A DNA stretch of 64,000 bases from Bacillota bacterium. GTDB taxonomy: Bacteria; Bacillota; Clostridia; Christensenellales; UMGS416. The first letter of the stretch is position 1, and the number at the start of each line of letters is the position of its first letter. The translations under genes were made by a program, and so were the position numbers. The notes under the pieces were generated by a model, which searched no databases, was not told the DNA's origin, and saw only the letters and a list, made by a program, of their open reading frames with translations. Location of the stretch: NCBI GenBank assembly GCA_023410875.1, contig JAEYPH010000107.1, forward strand, positions 1 through 64,000, read 5' to 3'. This document shows, piece by piece, positions 16,999-25,827 of this stretch.

Positions 16999-17775
16999 AT
17001 GTTTGATCCGGGCATCGATATCCAGGCCACCGAACGGCCGATGGGCTTCCGCTATGGGCAGGAGGTGTTCGGCCCCCAGCCCGAGCTGCGCACGCTGCAC
17101 AGCCTGCGCCGCAGCCTGCAGGACCCCAATTGCCAAGGCCCCGACCCCGTATACGCAATCGCCATGGACGTGGGCAAGGCCGAGCACCGCGAAGCATTGA
17201 GGCAGCGCATGCTGCTTTACGGTGTGGTGACCTATGCCCGGGGCCGCCTGGGCCAAGAACCCATCCGCAGCCAAGGCCACGCCCACAAGGTGAGCGCCCA
17301 CTGCGGATGGTCTACACCGGAGGTCTACGAGATTTGGAGCGGCCAGGCCGTCATCTATATGCAGAGCGGCAGCGGCGACGACCCCGGCCGTTGCTACGCC
17401 GTGCGGGCCGGCGCCGGAGACGTTGTTATCGTGCCGCCCTATTGGGTGCACGCGACGATCAGCGCCGATCCCAACGAGCCGCTGACCTTTGGCGCGTGGT
17501 GCGACCGGGACTACGGCTTTGAGTATGACGGCGTGCGCGGCCACGGCGGCATTGCGTGGTTCCCGCTGTTGAATGAAGAAGGCGGTCTGCGCTGGGAGCG
17601 CAACCCCGCCTATGGCCCCTCGGAGCTCATCGAGAAAGCGCCGCAGGGCTACGCTGAGCTGGGCCTGCGCCCCACGGAGGCCATCTACCGCCAGTTCGAG
17701 CGCGATCATGACGCCTTCCGCTTCGTCTATGACCCGGCCAGCGCCGCCGCCGTGTGGGGGGATTTTATCCCGTAA
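16999..17775 (+). CDS. cupin domain protein, glucose-6-phosphate isomerase-like
   Basis: The 258-residue protein has a cupin with motif 1 SQGHAHKVS (H94, H96) plus E108 in PEVYE, and motif 2 VPPYWVHATI (H151). The pattern and the family-like EIWSGQAVIYMQ strand match cupin phosphoglucose isomerases, but it is longer than the 198-residue paralogue at the head of the operon and diverges strongly. It may isomerise a different sugar phosphate or a sugar acid. The start was set at 16999 after GGGGAGGGGAAG. A terminator follows 22 nt after the stop, closing the operon. Confidence 0.72.
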   Translation: MFDPGIDIQATERPMGFRYGQEVFGPQPELRTLHSLRRSLQDPNCQGPDPVYAIAMDVGKAEHREALRQRMLLYGVVTYARGRLGQEPIRSQGHAHKVSAHCGWSTPEVYEIWSGQAVIYMQSGSGDDPGRCYAVRAGAGDVVIVPPYWVHATISADPNEPLTFGAWCDRDYGFEYDGVRGHGGIAWFPLLNEEGGLRWERNPAYGPSELIEKAPQGYAELGLRPTEAIYRQFERDHDAFRFVYDPASAAAVWGDFIP

Positions 17776-17796
17776 GCAACGTTTCCTTAGTTCTTG

Positions 17797-17827
17797 GCGC
17801 CTGACAGTTAAGTGTTGGGCGCTTTTT
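17797..17827 (+). terminator. intrinsic terminator of the sugar operon
   Basis: A 10-bp stem with two G-U pairs (17797-17806 with 17813-17822) encloses a 6-nt loop and is followed by TTTTT (17823-17827). Confidence 0.8.
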
Positions 17828-18014
17828 CCATTTTACACAGGTTATCCCGGTTCGTTTTTGCCGCGTTTTCTCTGTTCCGGCTCCTTATGTTGGAGCGGAA
17901 GACTCGTCTTGCTTTTACAATATATGTATGATAAGATGAAAGCCAGCTGAAATTCGCCTATAACGCCACTGGGAATATGTAAAATCGCATACGATGAGCG
18001 GAGGATACGCGATT

Positions 18015-18878
18015 ATGCACATCGAATACCGCGAAGACGCCCTATCCTATCGGCCGCACCACCACAACGCCTATGAAATGATCTTTATCCTGCATGGGCA
18101 ATCCCGTTTCACCGTGCGAGACCAGTCCTTTCTGGCCGGACCGGGAGACATCGTGTTTTTCAGCAACCTGGAGGAGCACTCCACCAACATTGTTCAGACG
18201 CCTTACCACCGTTATTTCGTCATGCTGCCACCCCGGGAAACCGACCAGATGATCGGCAACGCCCGGCTGCTGTCCATCTTCAAGCAGCGCAGCGCCGCCT
18301 TCCCGTATGTGCTGCATACGTCACAGCGGGCGCAGGCGCTGCAGAGCCATTTTGGGCAACTGCTGCTGGAGAGCGACCCGGCGAACCCCTGGCGCAATGA
18401 GCGCGTGTGCGCGCTGCTGATGCTGATCCTGACCGAGGTGTGCCGCCTGCATCCGCAGATCTTTCCCGGTCACATGCAGCCCCATCAATTGCCGATCTCC
18501 GATATCCAAAGCCATCTGGACATCCATTACGCCGAGCGGTTCTCGCTGATCGACTTGGCCAAGCGGTATCACGTCAGCGCTGGGTACCTTTCGCAGTGTT
18601 TCCGAGAGCAGGTGGGGCACAGCCCCATGCAATATGTCATGCTCAACCGCCTGACCGCCGCCTGTGAGATGCTGCTGACGTCGGGCTTGAGTGTCAACCA
18701 GATCTCCGGCCAATGCGGTTTCAGCGACGTGAACAACTTCATCCGCCGGTTTTCTCAGCACTACGGCGTCACGCCGAACAAGATGAAAAAGCAGCGGGGA
18801 CACATCGCTGTGGATTGGAAGGAGAAAGAACATGCTGGGCATGACCTCGGTGACCTTTCGGACACTGTCAGCAGATGA
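18015..18878 (+). CDS. AraC family transcriptional regulator
   Basis: The 287-residue protein has an N-terminal cupin ligand domain (HHHNAYEMIFILHG near residues 14-30) and a C-terminal pair of helix-turn-helix motifs in about residues 155-260 (SLIDLAKRYHVSAGYLS and VNQISGQCGFSDVNNF). Such regulators usually activate sugar or aromatic catabolic operons in response to a small ligand. The start at 18015 has GGAGG about 10 nt upstream; an ATG at 17994 lacks a site. The last 47 bp overlap the following isomerase gene, so it is co-transcribed with the redox operon it probably controls. Confidence 0.9.
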   Translation: MHIEYREDALSYRPHHHNAYEMIFILHGQSRFTVRDQSFLAGPGDIVFFSNLEEHSTNIVQTPYHRYFVMLPPRETDQMIGNARLLSIFKQRSAAFPYVLHTSQRAQALQSHFGQLLLESDPANPWRNERVCALLMLILTEVCRLHPQIFPGHMQPHQLPISDIQSHLDIHYAERFSLIDLAKRYHVSAGYLSQCFREQVGHSPMQYVMLNRLTAACEMLLTSGLSVNQISGQCGFSDVNNFIRRFSQHYGVTPNKMKKQRGHIAVDWKEKEHAGHDLGDLSDTVSR

Positions 18879-19584
18879 AATCCTGCGGCTGTGTGCCCAA
18901 AGCGGCCTGCAGGGCGTCGAATGGGGCGGCGACATCCATGTCCCCGCCGGCAGGGCGGACATCGCCGCGAACGTCGCCGCCGCCACGCGGGCGCATGGGT
19001 TAAAGGTATTGTCCTATGGCTCATACCACCGGCTGTGCGCGGATATGGATTTCGCCCCCGTGCTGGACACCGCCTGTGCATTGGGCGTGGATAAAATCCG
19101 CATCTGGGCGGGAGACAAAGGCTCTCAACAGGCGGACGCCGCACACCGCGAGCGCGCGGCCCAAGAGCTGCGCCGCATCTGCGGCCTGGCCCGGGGGCGG
19201 GGTGTGGACATCTGTCTGGAATACCACCGCAACACGCTGACCGACACCTGCGAAAGCGCGCAGGCGCTGCTGCGGCAGGCCGGTTGCGACAACCTGTTCA
19301 CCTACTGGCAACCCAACCCCGACCTGCCCCACGAGCAGAGGCTGCACGAGATCCGCTGCCTGCTGCCCCACATCCGCAGCGTCCACGTGTTCCAGTGGAG
19401 CGCGGGCAATGTCCGCCAGCCGCTGAGCGCTGGAGAAGGGGAATGGGCAGCCTATCTGCAGGCTCTGGGCACAGCGCCGCGGGATTGCATCCTGGAATTC
19501 GTCAAGGACGACAGCCCGGAGCAGTTCTTGGCCGATGCCAAAACCCTCGTTCAATGGACATCCGACGCGAACGCTCGTTCATAG
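18832..19584 (+). CDS. sugar phosphate isomerase/epimerase (xylose isomerase-like TIM barrel)
   Basis: The 250-residue protein has the AP-endonuclease-2/xylose-isomerase-like TIM barrel: VEWGGDIH near residue 29, ICLEYH at about 126, SVHVFQW at about 185 and ILEFVKDD near 225 supply the usual metal-binding E/D/H/E positions. Relatives isomerise or epimerise free or keto sugars, myo-inosose or hydroxypyruvate. The start has AAGGAGA upstream and lies inside the end of the AraC gene. Its partners here are redox enzymes rather than kinases, so its substrate may be a keto-sugar or keto-acid made by the SDR. Confidence 0.83.
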   Translation: MLGMTSVTFRTLSADEILRLCAQSGLQGVEWGGDIHVPAGRADIAANVAAATRAHGLKVLSYGSYHRLCADMDFAPVLDTACALGVDKIRIWAGDKGSQQADAAHRERAAQELRRICGLARGRGVDICLEYHRNTLTDTCESAQALLRQAGCDNLFTYWQPNPDLPHEQRLHEIRCLLPHIRSVHVFQWSAGNVRQPLSAGEGEWAAYLQALGTAPRDCILEFVKDDSPEQFLADAKTLVQWTSDANARS

Positions 19585-19622
19585 TCACTCTGCCCGGCGA
19601 CATCAAGGATTTGGAGGAGAAC

Positions 19623-20930
19623 ATGAGCCTGAACGACAAGACGAAGCTGACCGCTGACTGCGCCGCTGCCGGCGTTTGCCTGCCCATGGCCGACACATTG
19701 GATGCGCTGCGCCAACCGCTGGCGCTGGGCGGCCCAACCGCGCCCAACCGCCTGGCCGTGCAGCCCATGGAGGGCGCCGACGGCAAGGCCGATGGCAGCC
19801 CCGATGAGCTCACCCTGCGGCGCTACCGGCGCTTTGCCCAGGGCGGCGCGGGGCTGCTGTGGGCGGAGGCCATCGCCGTGCGCGAGGATGGCCGCGCCAA
19901 CCCGCGGCATCTGTGGCTGCACGAGGGCAATCTGGACGCCTACAAGGTCATGGTGGAGGACATCCGCCGCGCCGCCGGCCAGCCTGTCGTTCTCATCGCT
20001 CAGCTGACCCACGCCGGGCGCTACAGCAAGCCCTGGGGCACGCCCAGGCCGGTCATCGCTTATAACAACCCTCATTACGAAATAGAGCCTCTGCCGCAGG
20101 CGTGCATCATCTCCGACGATGAGCTCAAGCGCCTGGAGGACGACTTTGAGCGGGCGGCTGCGCTGGCCTTCGACGCCGGGTTCGACGGCGTGGACATCAA
20201 GGCCTGCCACCGGTATCTGTTTTGCGAGCTGCTGAGCGCCTTCCATCGGCCAGGCGCTTATGGCGGCAGCTTTGAGAACCGCACGGCCATGCTGCGAAAC
20301 TGCGTGGCGCGGGCCCGCTCGGTGTGCCCCACGGGCCGGCTGGTCACCAGCCGCCTGAACCTCTACGACGGCGTGCCCAACCCCTTTGGTTGGGGGCAGG
20401 ACGCGCAGGATTACATCCAGACCGACCTGACCGAGCCGCTGGCGCTGATCGGCGAACTGCACCGCGGCGGCATGCAGCTGCTCAACGTGACGATGGGCAA
20501 CCCCTATGTGAACCCCCATGTGAACCGGCCCTATAAAAGGGGAGGCTACACGCCGCCGGAGCGCCCGCTGCAGGGCGTGGCTCGTATCCTGGGCGGCGCG
20601 GCGGCGGTGCAAAGGGCCTACCCCGAGCTGGCGGTGCTGGCCAGCGGCTTGAGTTATCTGGGCGAGGCCGCCGACGTGGTGGCCGCGGGCCTTGTGGAGC
20701 AGGGCGGCGCGTCGATGGCGGGCTTTGGCCGGCTGGCCTTCGCCTATCCCGACTTTGCCCGCGACGTTGTGAAGGGAGACGGCTTCCAGAAGGCCAAGAG
20801 CTGCCTGGCCTGCACCAAGTGCACCGAGCTCATGCGCGCCGGTACGACCACCGGCTGCCCGGTGCGCGACCAGCAGGTCTATCTGCCGCTGTACCGCAAG
20901 CATGTGCTCAAGCAGGAGGCGGACGTATGA
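19623..20930 (+). CDS. NADH:flavin oxidoreductase, Old Yellow Enzyme family, with Fe-S motif
   Basis: The 435-residue protein has the FMN TIM barrel of the OYE family (NRLAVQPMEG, AQLTHAGRYS, FDGVDIKACHRYL, GGSFENR). Near the C-terminus a C-x2-C-x2-C-x11-C motif (CLACTKC...GC) resembles the 4Fe-4S site of 2,4-dienoyl-CoA reductase and BaiCD/BaiH. Those enzymes continue into FAD/NAD(P) domains of about 250 residues, which are absent here, so electrons must come from a partner; the flavoprotein two genes on is a candidate. The usual HxxH substrate motif is changed to K-A-C-H. It probably reduces an activated C=C bond in a dietary or plant-derived molecule. The start has GGAGG upstream. Confidence 0.87.
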   Translation: MSLNDKTKLTADCAAAGVCLPMADTLDALRQPLALGGPTAPNRLAVQPMEGADGKADGSPDELTLRRYRRFAQGGAGLLWAEAIAVREDGRANPRHLWLHEGNLDAYKVMVEDIRRAAGQPVVLIAQLTHAGRYSKPWGTPRPVIAYNNPHYEIEPLPQACIISDDELKRLEDDFERAAALAFDAGFDGVDIKACHRYLFCELLSAFHRPGAYGGSFENRTAMLRNCVARARSVCPTGRLVTSRLNLYDGVPNPFGWGQDAQDYIQTDLTEPLALIGELHRGGMQLLNVTMGNPYVNPHVNRPYKRGGYTPPERPLQGVARILGGAAAVQRAYPELAVLASGLSYLGEAADVVAAGLVEQGGASMAGFGRLAFAYPDFARDVVKGDGFQKAKSCLACTKCTELMRAGTTTGCPVRDQQVYLPLYRKHVLKQEADV

Positions 20931-21688
20931 GCGCGAAAGCTGCCGTCGTAACCGGTGCGACCAGAGGCATCGGCCGGGGCATCGCCGAGCGGCTGCTGCG
21001 GGAGGGCTGGCGCGTGCTGGGCACCGGCACCGCGCCGGAATCCGCCAACGCCTCGTTGATCGCGGAGATGCGCCAAGCGGGCGACTTCCACTATGCCCAA
21101 TGCCGGCTGGACGACGCTGGAGACCGGCACGCTGTCGTGGAGTGCGCCTTCTCGCTGTTCGGCGCCGTGGACGCCCTGATCAACAACGCCGGCATGGCCC
21201 CGCGCCAGCGGGTGGACATGCTGGAGCTGGCCGAGGGCGCCTACGACGAGCTGATGGCCGTGAACCTGAAGGGGCCGTTCTTCCTGACGCAGGCATTCGC
21301 CCGGCGGTGGCTCGAAGCGCCGCAGGCCCAGCCGCCGGTCGCGGTGTTCATCACGTCGGTGTCGGCCTTTGCGCCGTCCACCAACCGCGCGGAATACTGC
21401 CTGAGCAAGGCGGGCCTGAGCCAGGCGGTGCAGCTCTTCGCGTCGCGGCTGAGCGCCCACGGCATCTGTGTGTATGAGGTGCGCCCCGGCATCATCGAGA
21501 CCGACATGACCGCCGCGGCCCACGGCAAATACGATACCTTGATCGGCAACGACCTGCTGCCCATCGCCCGCTGGGGGCAGCCCGGTGACGTGGCTTCCGC
21601 CGTGTGGGCGTGCTGCAGCGGCCTGCTGGGCTATTCCACCGGCGAGGTGCTGCACGTGGACGGCGGCTTCCACATGCGGAGGCTATAG
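20927..21688 (+). CDS. short-chain dehydrogenase/reductase
   Basis: The 253-residue protein has the Rossmann motif TGATRGIG (residues 9-16), NNAG, the catalytic serine in ITSVSA, and YCLSK (YxxxK). It ends with the typical GEVLHVDGGF. The family oxidises or reduces hydroxyl/keto groups with NAD(P). It overlaps the OYE gene by 4 bp and precedes the flavoprotein by 33 nt. In this operon it would supply or remove the keto group that lets the OYE act on a neighbouring double bond. Confidence 0.92.
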   Translation: MSAKAAVVTGATRGIGRGIAERLLREGWRVLGTGTAPESANASLIAEMRQAGDFHYAQCRLDDAGDRHAVVECAFSLFGAVDALINNAGMAPRQRVDMLELAEGAYDELMAVNLKGPFFLTQAFARRWLEAPQAQPPVAVFITSVSAFAPSTNRAEYCLSKAGLSQAVQLFASRLSAHGICVYEVRPGIIETDMTAAAHGKYDTLIGNDLLPIARWGQPGDVASAVWACCSGLLGYSTGEVLHVDGGFHMRRL

Positions 21689-21721
21689 TAAATATGCAAG
21701 ATGTCGTTGGGGAGTAATAGG

Positions 21722-23677
21722 ATGCACTGGGATTCGTTGAACTGGAACGGGCTGGACATCCCGGTGCTCACGGTGGCAGCGGCTGTCGTGGGCAGCGGCG
21801 CGGCGGGCTTTTCCGCCGCGTGCGCGCTGCATGAGCACGGCGTGGCCGACGCGGTGCTGCTGAGCGAGGGCTTAAACTGCGGCACATCCCGCAACGCCGG
21901 CAGCGACAAGCAGACGTTCTACAAGCTCTCCCTGGCCGGCGACCAGCCGGATTCGGTGGGGGAGATGGCGGCTACGCTGTTCGCCGGCGGCGGCATGGAT
22001 GGCGACACGGCGCTCATAGACGCCGCGTTCTCCGCCGGCAACTTCTACCGCCTGGCCGCGCTGGGCGTGCCCTTCCCGCACAACGAATACGGCGAATACG
22101 CCGGCTACAAGACCGACCATGACCCGCGCCAGCGGGCCACCTCCGCCGGGCCGCTGACGTCGCGCTTCATGACCGAGGCGCTGCAGGCCGACGCCGCCCG
22201 CCGGCGCGTGCCGGTGCTGGATGGGCTGCTGGCCGTGGGCATCGTGACCGGCGAGGATGGCCAAACCATGGGCCTGCTGGCGCTGGACCGCAACCGGCTG
22301 CGCGAGCCCCACCGGGGCCTTACGTTGCTGCGCTGCGGCAACATCGTGTGGGCCACCGGCGGCGAGGCGGGTATGTTCCAGGCATCGGTGTTCCCCGAGA
22401 GCCAACACGGCGCGCTGGGCGTGGCGCTGCAGGCCGGCGCCCGCGCCGCCAACCTGACCGAATGGCAGCACGGTCTGGCGTCCATCGCCTTCCGCTGGAA
22501 CGTGTCCGGCACCTATCAGCAGGTGTTACCCCGCTACATCAGCACCGACGCCGCCGGCGGCGATCAGCGCGAGTTCCTGGCCGATGCCCTGGGCGCACAG
22601 CGGGCGCTGGAGCTGACGTTCCTCAAGGGCTATCAGTGGCCCTTCGACGCCCGCAAGCTGCCCGGCTCCTCGGTCGTGGATGTGCTGGTGGCGCAGGAGA
22701 CTGCCAAGGGCCGCCGGGTGTACCTGGATTACCGCACGAATCCTATTGGGTTAGACTTTGCTGTATTGCCCGAAGAGTGCCGGGCCTACCTAGCCAACAG
22801 CGGCGCGCTGTTCGGCACGCCCTTTGAGCGCCTGGCCCACATGAACCCCGACGCCGTGGCGCTGTACCGCAACCACGACATCGACCTGGCCTGCGAGCCC
22901 CTGGAGGTCGCCGTGTGCGCCCAGCACCAGAACGGCGGCATCGAGGTGGACGCCCACTGGCAGACCAATGTACCGGGCCTGTACGCCTGCGGCGAGGCGG
23001 CGGGCACCTTCGGCGTCTACCGCCCCGGCGGCAGCGCGCTGAACGCCACGCAGACCGGCTCTCGCCGGGCGGCGGCGCACATCGCCCGGCATGGGCAGCG
23101 CTTGCCGGAGGAGTCGGCTTTCGCCGCCGCCGCATTGTCGCTGCTGGAACGCAAGGTTCCGCCGACGCTGAATCATGGGGCAGGGGATGTCGACGCCTGG
23201 TGCGCGATGCTCTGCAGCGCCCGCGCCCGCATGAGCGCCCACGGCGCTTTCCTGCGCCGTCAGAGCGATCTGGACGCCGCGGTGGGGGCTTGTCAAAAAG
23301 ACTTGGAGAGGTATTGGGACATCGCGCCGGCTGCGCTGGAGCTGCTGCCCGATGTGTACCGTGGTTGGGACATGCTGACGGCACAGCTGGCGGTGCTCTC
23401 GGCCATGGCCTTTGCCCACGGTAGCGGCTTCCCCAGCCGGGGCAGCGCCCTGCTGCTGGATGAGGGCGGCGTCAGCCTGCCCGGCTTGCCGTGGAAGGTG
23501 CGGGCTTATTCCGACGTGATGAAGGATCAGGTGCTGGTGACAGGGTTGAAAGGGCAGGGGGGCAGTTGGACTGCGGAAAACGTGCTGCGCCCGGTGCGGC
23601 CCATACCGCAGCGGGAGTTGTGGTTTGAGACTGTTTGGGCGTGGTATCGGGATGAGAAAAAGCCCGCCGGGGAGTGA
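21722..23677 (+). CDS. FAD-dependent oxidoreductase, fumarate reductase/succinate dehydrogenase flavoprotein-like
   Basis: The 651-residue protein has an FAD-binding VVGSGAAGFSAA (about residues 22-33), a family-like IVWATGGEAGMFQ around 220, and PGLYACGEAAGTFG with GGSALNATQTGSRRAA near 430-450, which closes the FAD site in the fumarate-reductase/L-aspartate-oxidase group. It is longer than most and has a helical C-terminal third. Start 21722 was preferred because GGGGAG lies 8 nt upstream; 21701 would add seven residues. The likely role is electron transfer to, or dehydrogenation of, the operon's substrate in partnership with the OYE and SDR. Confidence 0.82.
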   Translation: MHWDSLNWNGLDIPVLTVAAAVVGSGAAGFSAACALHEHGVADAVLLSEGLNCGTSRNAGSDKQTFYKLSLAGDQPDSVGEMAATLFAGGGMDGDTALIDAAFSAGNFYRLAALGVPFPHNEYGEYAGYKTDHDPRQRATSAGPLTSRFMTEALQADAARRRVPVLDGLLAVGIVTGEDGQTMGLLALDRNRLREPHRGLTLLRCGNIVWATGGEAGMFQASVFPESQHGALGVALQAGARAANLTEWQHGLASIAFRWNVSGTYQQVLPRYISTDAAGGDQREFLADALGAQRALELTFLKGYQWPFDARKLPGSSVVDVLVAQETAKGRRVYLDYRTNPIGLDFAVLPEECRAYLANSGALFGTPFERLAHMNPDAVALYRNHDIDLACEPLEVAVCAQHQNGGIEVDAHWQTNVPGLYACGEAAGTFGVYRPGGSALNATQTGSRRAAAHIARHGQRLPEESAFAAAALSLLERKVPPTLNHGAGDVDAWCAMLCSARARMSAHGAFLRRQSDLDAAVGACQKDLERYWDIAPAALELLPDVYRGWDMLTAQLAVLSAMAFAHGSGFPSRGSALLLDEGGVSLPGLPWKVRAYSDVMKDQVLVTGLKGQGGSWTAENVLRPVRPIPQRELWFETVWAWYRDEKKPAGE

Positions 23678-23687
23678 CCGGCGGGCT
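23661..23687 (-). terminator. terminator hairpin between convergent operons
   Basis: A perfect 10-bp GC-rich stem (23661-23670 with 23678-23687) encloses a 7-nt loop. The run of A at 23657-23661 becomes a T tract on the minus strand, so it best fits the minus-strand three-Cys-motif gene; it also overlaps the flavoprotein stop. Confidence 0.7.
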
Positions 23688-23733
23688 AGTGGTCGAATGC
23701 TTCTATGTTAAGATAGCGTCCTTAGGCTAAATC

Positions 23734-24474
23734 TTAAGCAAACATAATCTGTTCTGCCGGATCGGGGGCTACCGGCATATCGTCCCATGTTTGGCCGAGG
23801 AGAAGACGCCCCTTTGCCTTCTTGTTAACCCCGCCCCACTGTTTGAAATAGAACAAGGTGTTCTGAGCCTCGCACTGTTCTTTGAGGTGGAGAACCCATT
23901 CTTCCTTTAAAGGCCGAGCCCCGGGGCCGCTTTCGCCTCCGATTATGGCCCAATGAATATCATGCAAATCAACGGTTCCCACATCATCTAGCAGCGGCTC
24001 GAATGAAATGAATCGGACTGTGGCTGGCACTGTCCGGAGAGCATCGATCCTGTTTTTGTGTTTGCTATTTTCCACCGTCACACCCATCCAGACATTTCGG
24101 GGCCAAAGCAGTTCACCAGCGACTCCGGCCATCCGATCAGCCCGCTTTGTTAGAACCTGGAAAGTATGCTGTGTGGCTTTTGCCATGACATTGAAAACTT
24201 GTTGGATATACTCCAGTGGAACATCCTGATGAAACAAGTCAGACATGGAGTTGACGAAAATCATCGCGGGTTTCTTCCATTTGATTGGGTCTTGTAGAGA
24301 TTCGGGGTGCAAGGTTACACGGAATCCCTCGGTGTACTTCGGATTTCCCATTGCCTGAAGCCGAATAGCCAGCCGCTCCGCATAACAATGCTGGCAACCT
24401 TCGGATATCTTTGTGCACCCAGTTACGGGATTCCACGTACTTTCGGTCCATTCTATCTTCGAATTCGTAGACAC
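23734..24474 (-). CDS. three-Cys-motif (phage Gp37/Gp68, DUF5131) family protein
   Basis: The 246-residue protein begins IEWTESTWNPVTGC and carries C20-x6-C27-x2-C30 (GCTKISEGCQHC), then a radical-SAM-like (beta/alpha) barrel with FVNSMSDLFH and IIGGESG. These features define the Gp37/Gp68 family found in phages and mobile islands; the role is unknown. The next gene upstream is TcmP, its constant partner. The start is the GTG at 24474 with AAGGTGG upstream. Base composition is lower in GC than the flanking operons, consistent with transfer. Confidence 0.88.
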   Translation of the reverse strand: MSTNSKIEWTESTWNPVTGCTKISEGCQHCYAERLAIRLQAMGNPKYTEGFRVTLHPESLQDPIKWKKPAMIFVNSMSDLFHQDVPLEYIQQVFNVMAKATQHTFQVLTKRADRMAGVAGELLWPRNVWMGVTVENSKHKNRIDALRTVPATVRFISFEPLLDDVGTVDLHDIHWAIIGGESGPGARPLKEEWVLHLKEQCEAQNTLFYFKQWGGVNKKAKGRLLLGQTWDDMPVAPDPAEQIMFA

Positions 24475-24530
24475 CTATACCACCACCTTTTCTCTAGTAT
24501 AGCACATTTGTTCTCGTGCCACAACTTTCA

Positions 24531-25636
24531 TTAAAAAGTAACAATGTATTGGTCAGCCATACTGTTTTTTCTAACCTTGAGATTTCCATCTGGATTCTCG
24601 ACTGAAACTAAACCTTCATCCAACAATTCCAGAAGAGTGCTTTTAAAGTTTTTCAATATAAATGGAGTACCTACATGAGTATCGTAGAAAATATCTATCA
24701 CTGATACTCTTCTTCCTTTGTACTTCCTAAGAAGAATAGCACGTAGTTCGCTCATGGGCAAAGCATATTTGTACAAAAATGACAGCTGCGGATTTTCCAC
24801 GGGCACATACTCAAACCCTGCGCAGTCATCATCATGTGAAGTGCTCTGTCCAGCCATGATATCTTTCATGACAGTATAAGCCAGCGGATGCTTCGATACA
24901 AATATTATATAGTGACTGGTTTGGTCACGGTCTTCGCATTGAAACCTAAAAGGAACCGTATATAAGCCCGATTGGTCAAAAAGAGCTCCAAGAGCATTCA
25001 GTATATAATGTTCTCGATCCAGTGGGTTCATTCCTTTGATGGCTGCCCTGACTTCCTCTAGGAGTTGTTCACCGAATAAAGCCTTCATATGATCCTGGAA
25101 ATAGGGGTTTACGATTGCCATGTTGATCCTTCGATAGTTGAAGTAGAATATACAATCGCTCCCCCAGTCCTTTATAAGCGCGCTAATAAGGTCATATGTT
25201 AAGCCATCATAACCCCAAGGATCGACAAAGGAAAAAGTTGGTACAAGATTAACCTTTTGAAATTCCTGTGCAGCGCCTTGATCTATAGCTTGCGACGAGT
25301 AATTGGGTTTATTCATGAGCGTATCATACCCTGGTAATTTTGAAATATTGCGCTCCAGTCTAGCCACTGAATCACGATTCACATCATTGAAAAGCAAAAC
25401 CATTTTTTTCTGGAGAACCGGGTCGGCAATGCACATTTTTGTGATAATGATAGGTGTTGATTCTGTTCCATCATCGTATACGCCAGGGCCACAAAAAGAT
25501 CGATGTAAGCCATGCGATTAATGGATGGCTTGTTTTTCAGTATTTTACTCCATGCGCTAAAATACGAACATACAATCTTCGTTTTCACCCGCGACTGATC
25601 TCTTTGTTCTGCGAAAAAGTCTTCTGTGCTAGACAT
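24531..25636 (-). pseudogene. tcmP: three-Cys-motif partner protein TcmP, split by a frameshift
   Basis: Two overlapping frames together make a full TcmP of about 368 residues. The upstream part starts at 25636 (GGGAGG upstream) and runs through KTKIVCSYFSAW and AYIDLF. The downstream part continues MCIADPVLQKKM, FSFVDPWGYDG and FYFNYRR to the stop at 24531. The expected methyltransferase-like CGPG loop after AYIDLF is readable only if one T is added to a run of five (A run at 25493-25497 on the plus strand). All else is intact, so this is either a sequencing or assembly error or a very young mutation. TcmP always pairs with the three-Cys-motif protein encoded just downstream. Confidence 0.82.
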
Positions 25637-25756
25637 GGGATCAATCCTCCCTTATTTATTCGGAACAGATACTTATATAATAATGATCTAGAGATGCAGA
25701 AATTGTCGATTGGCGTCATTTCTGGGAAATTAATGATGTGAAATATCGATAACAGC

Positions 25757-25786
25757 ACGCCCTCATGCTCCAGAGCCGGAGGGCGT
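25757..25786. terminator. hairpin in the intergenic gap upstream of tcmP
   Basis: ACGCCCTC (25757-25764) pairs with GAGGGCGT (25779-25786) around a 14-nt loop. It lies downstream of the NAD-salvage genes in transcription order and could terminate them. The rest of 25637-25827 holds no gene that can be supported. Confidence 0.45.
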
Positions 25787-25827
25787 CCCATCACAGTGTG
25801 TTCCTTAATAGTCTTGTTCTCCATAAG

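Noticed and set aside
17802..17810. ACAGTTAAG-like LytTR half-site
   Set aside because: It lies within the terminator stem of the sugar operon, has no second half-site at the right distance, and is far from any LytTR gene.
23734..25636. An inserted prophage, because the three-Cys-motif family is named after phage proteins
   Set aside because: No capsid, tail, integrase or attachment sites are present; only the two-gene pair is seen.
25585..25824. A 79-codon minus-strand frame upstream of tcmP
   Set aside because: It overlaps the tcmP start region in another frame, has no domain, and begins in a hairpin/fossil area.
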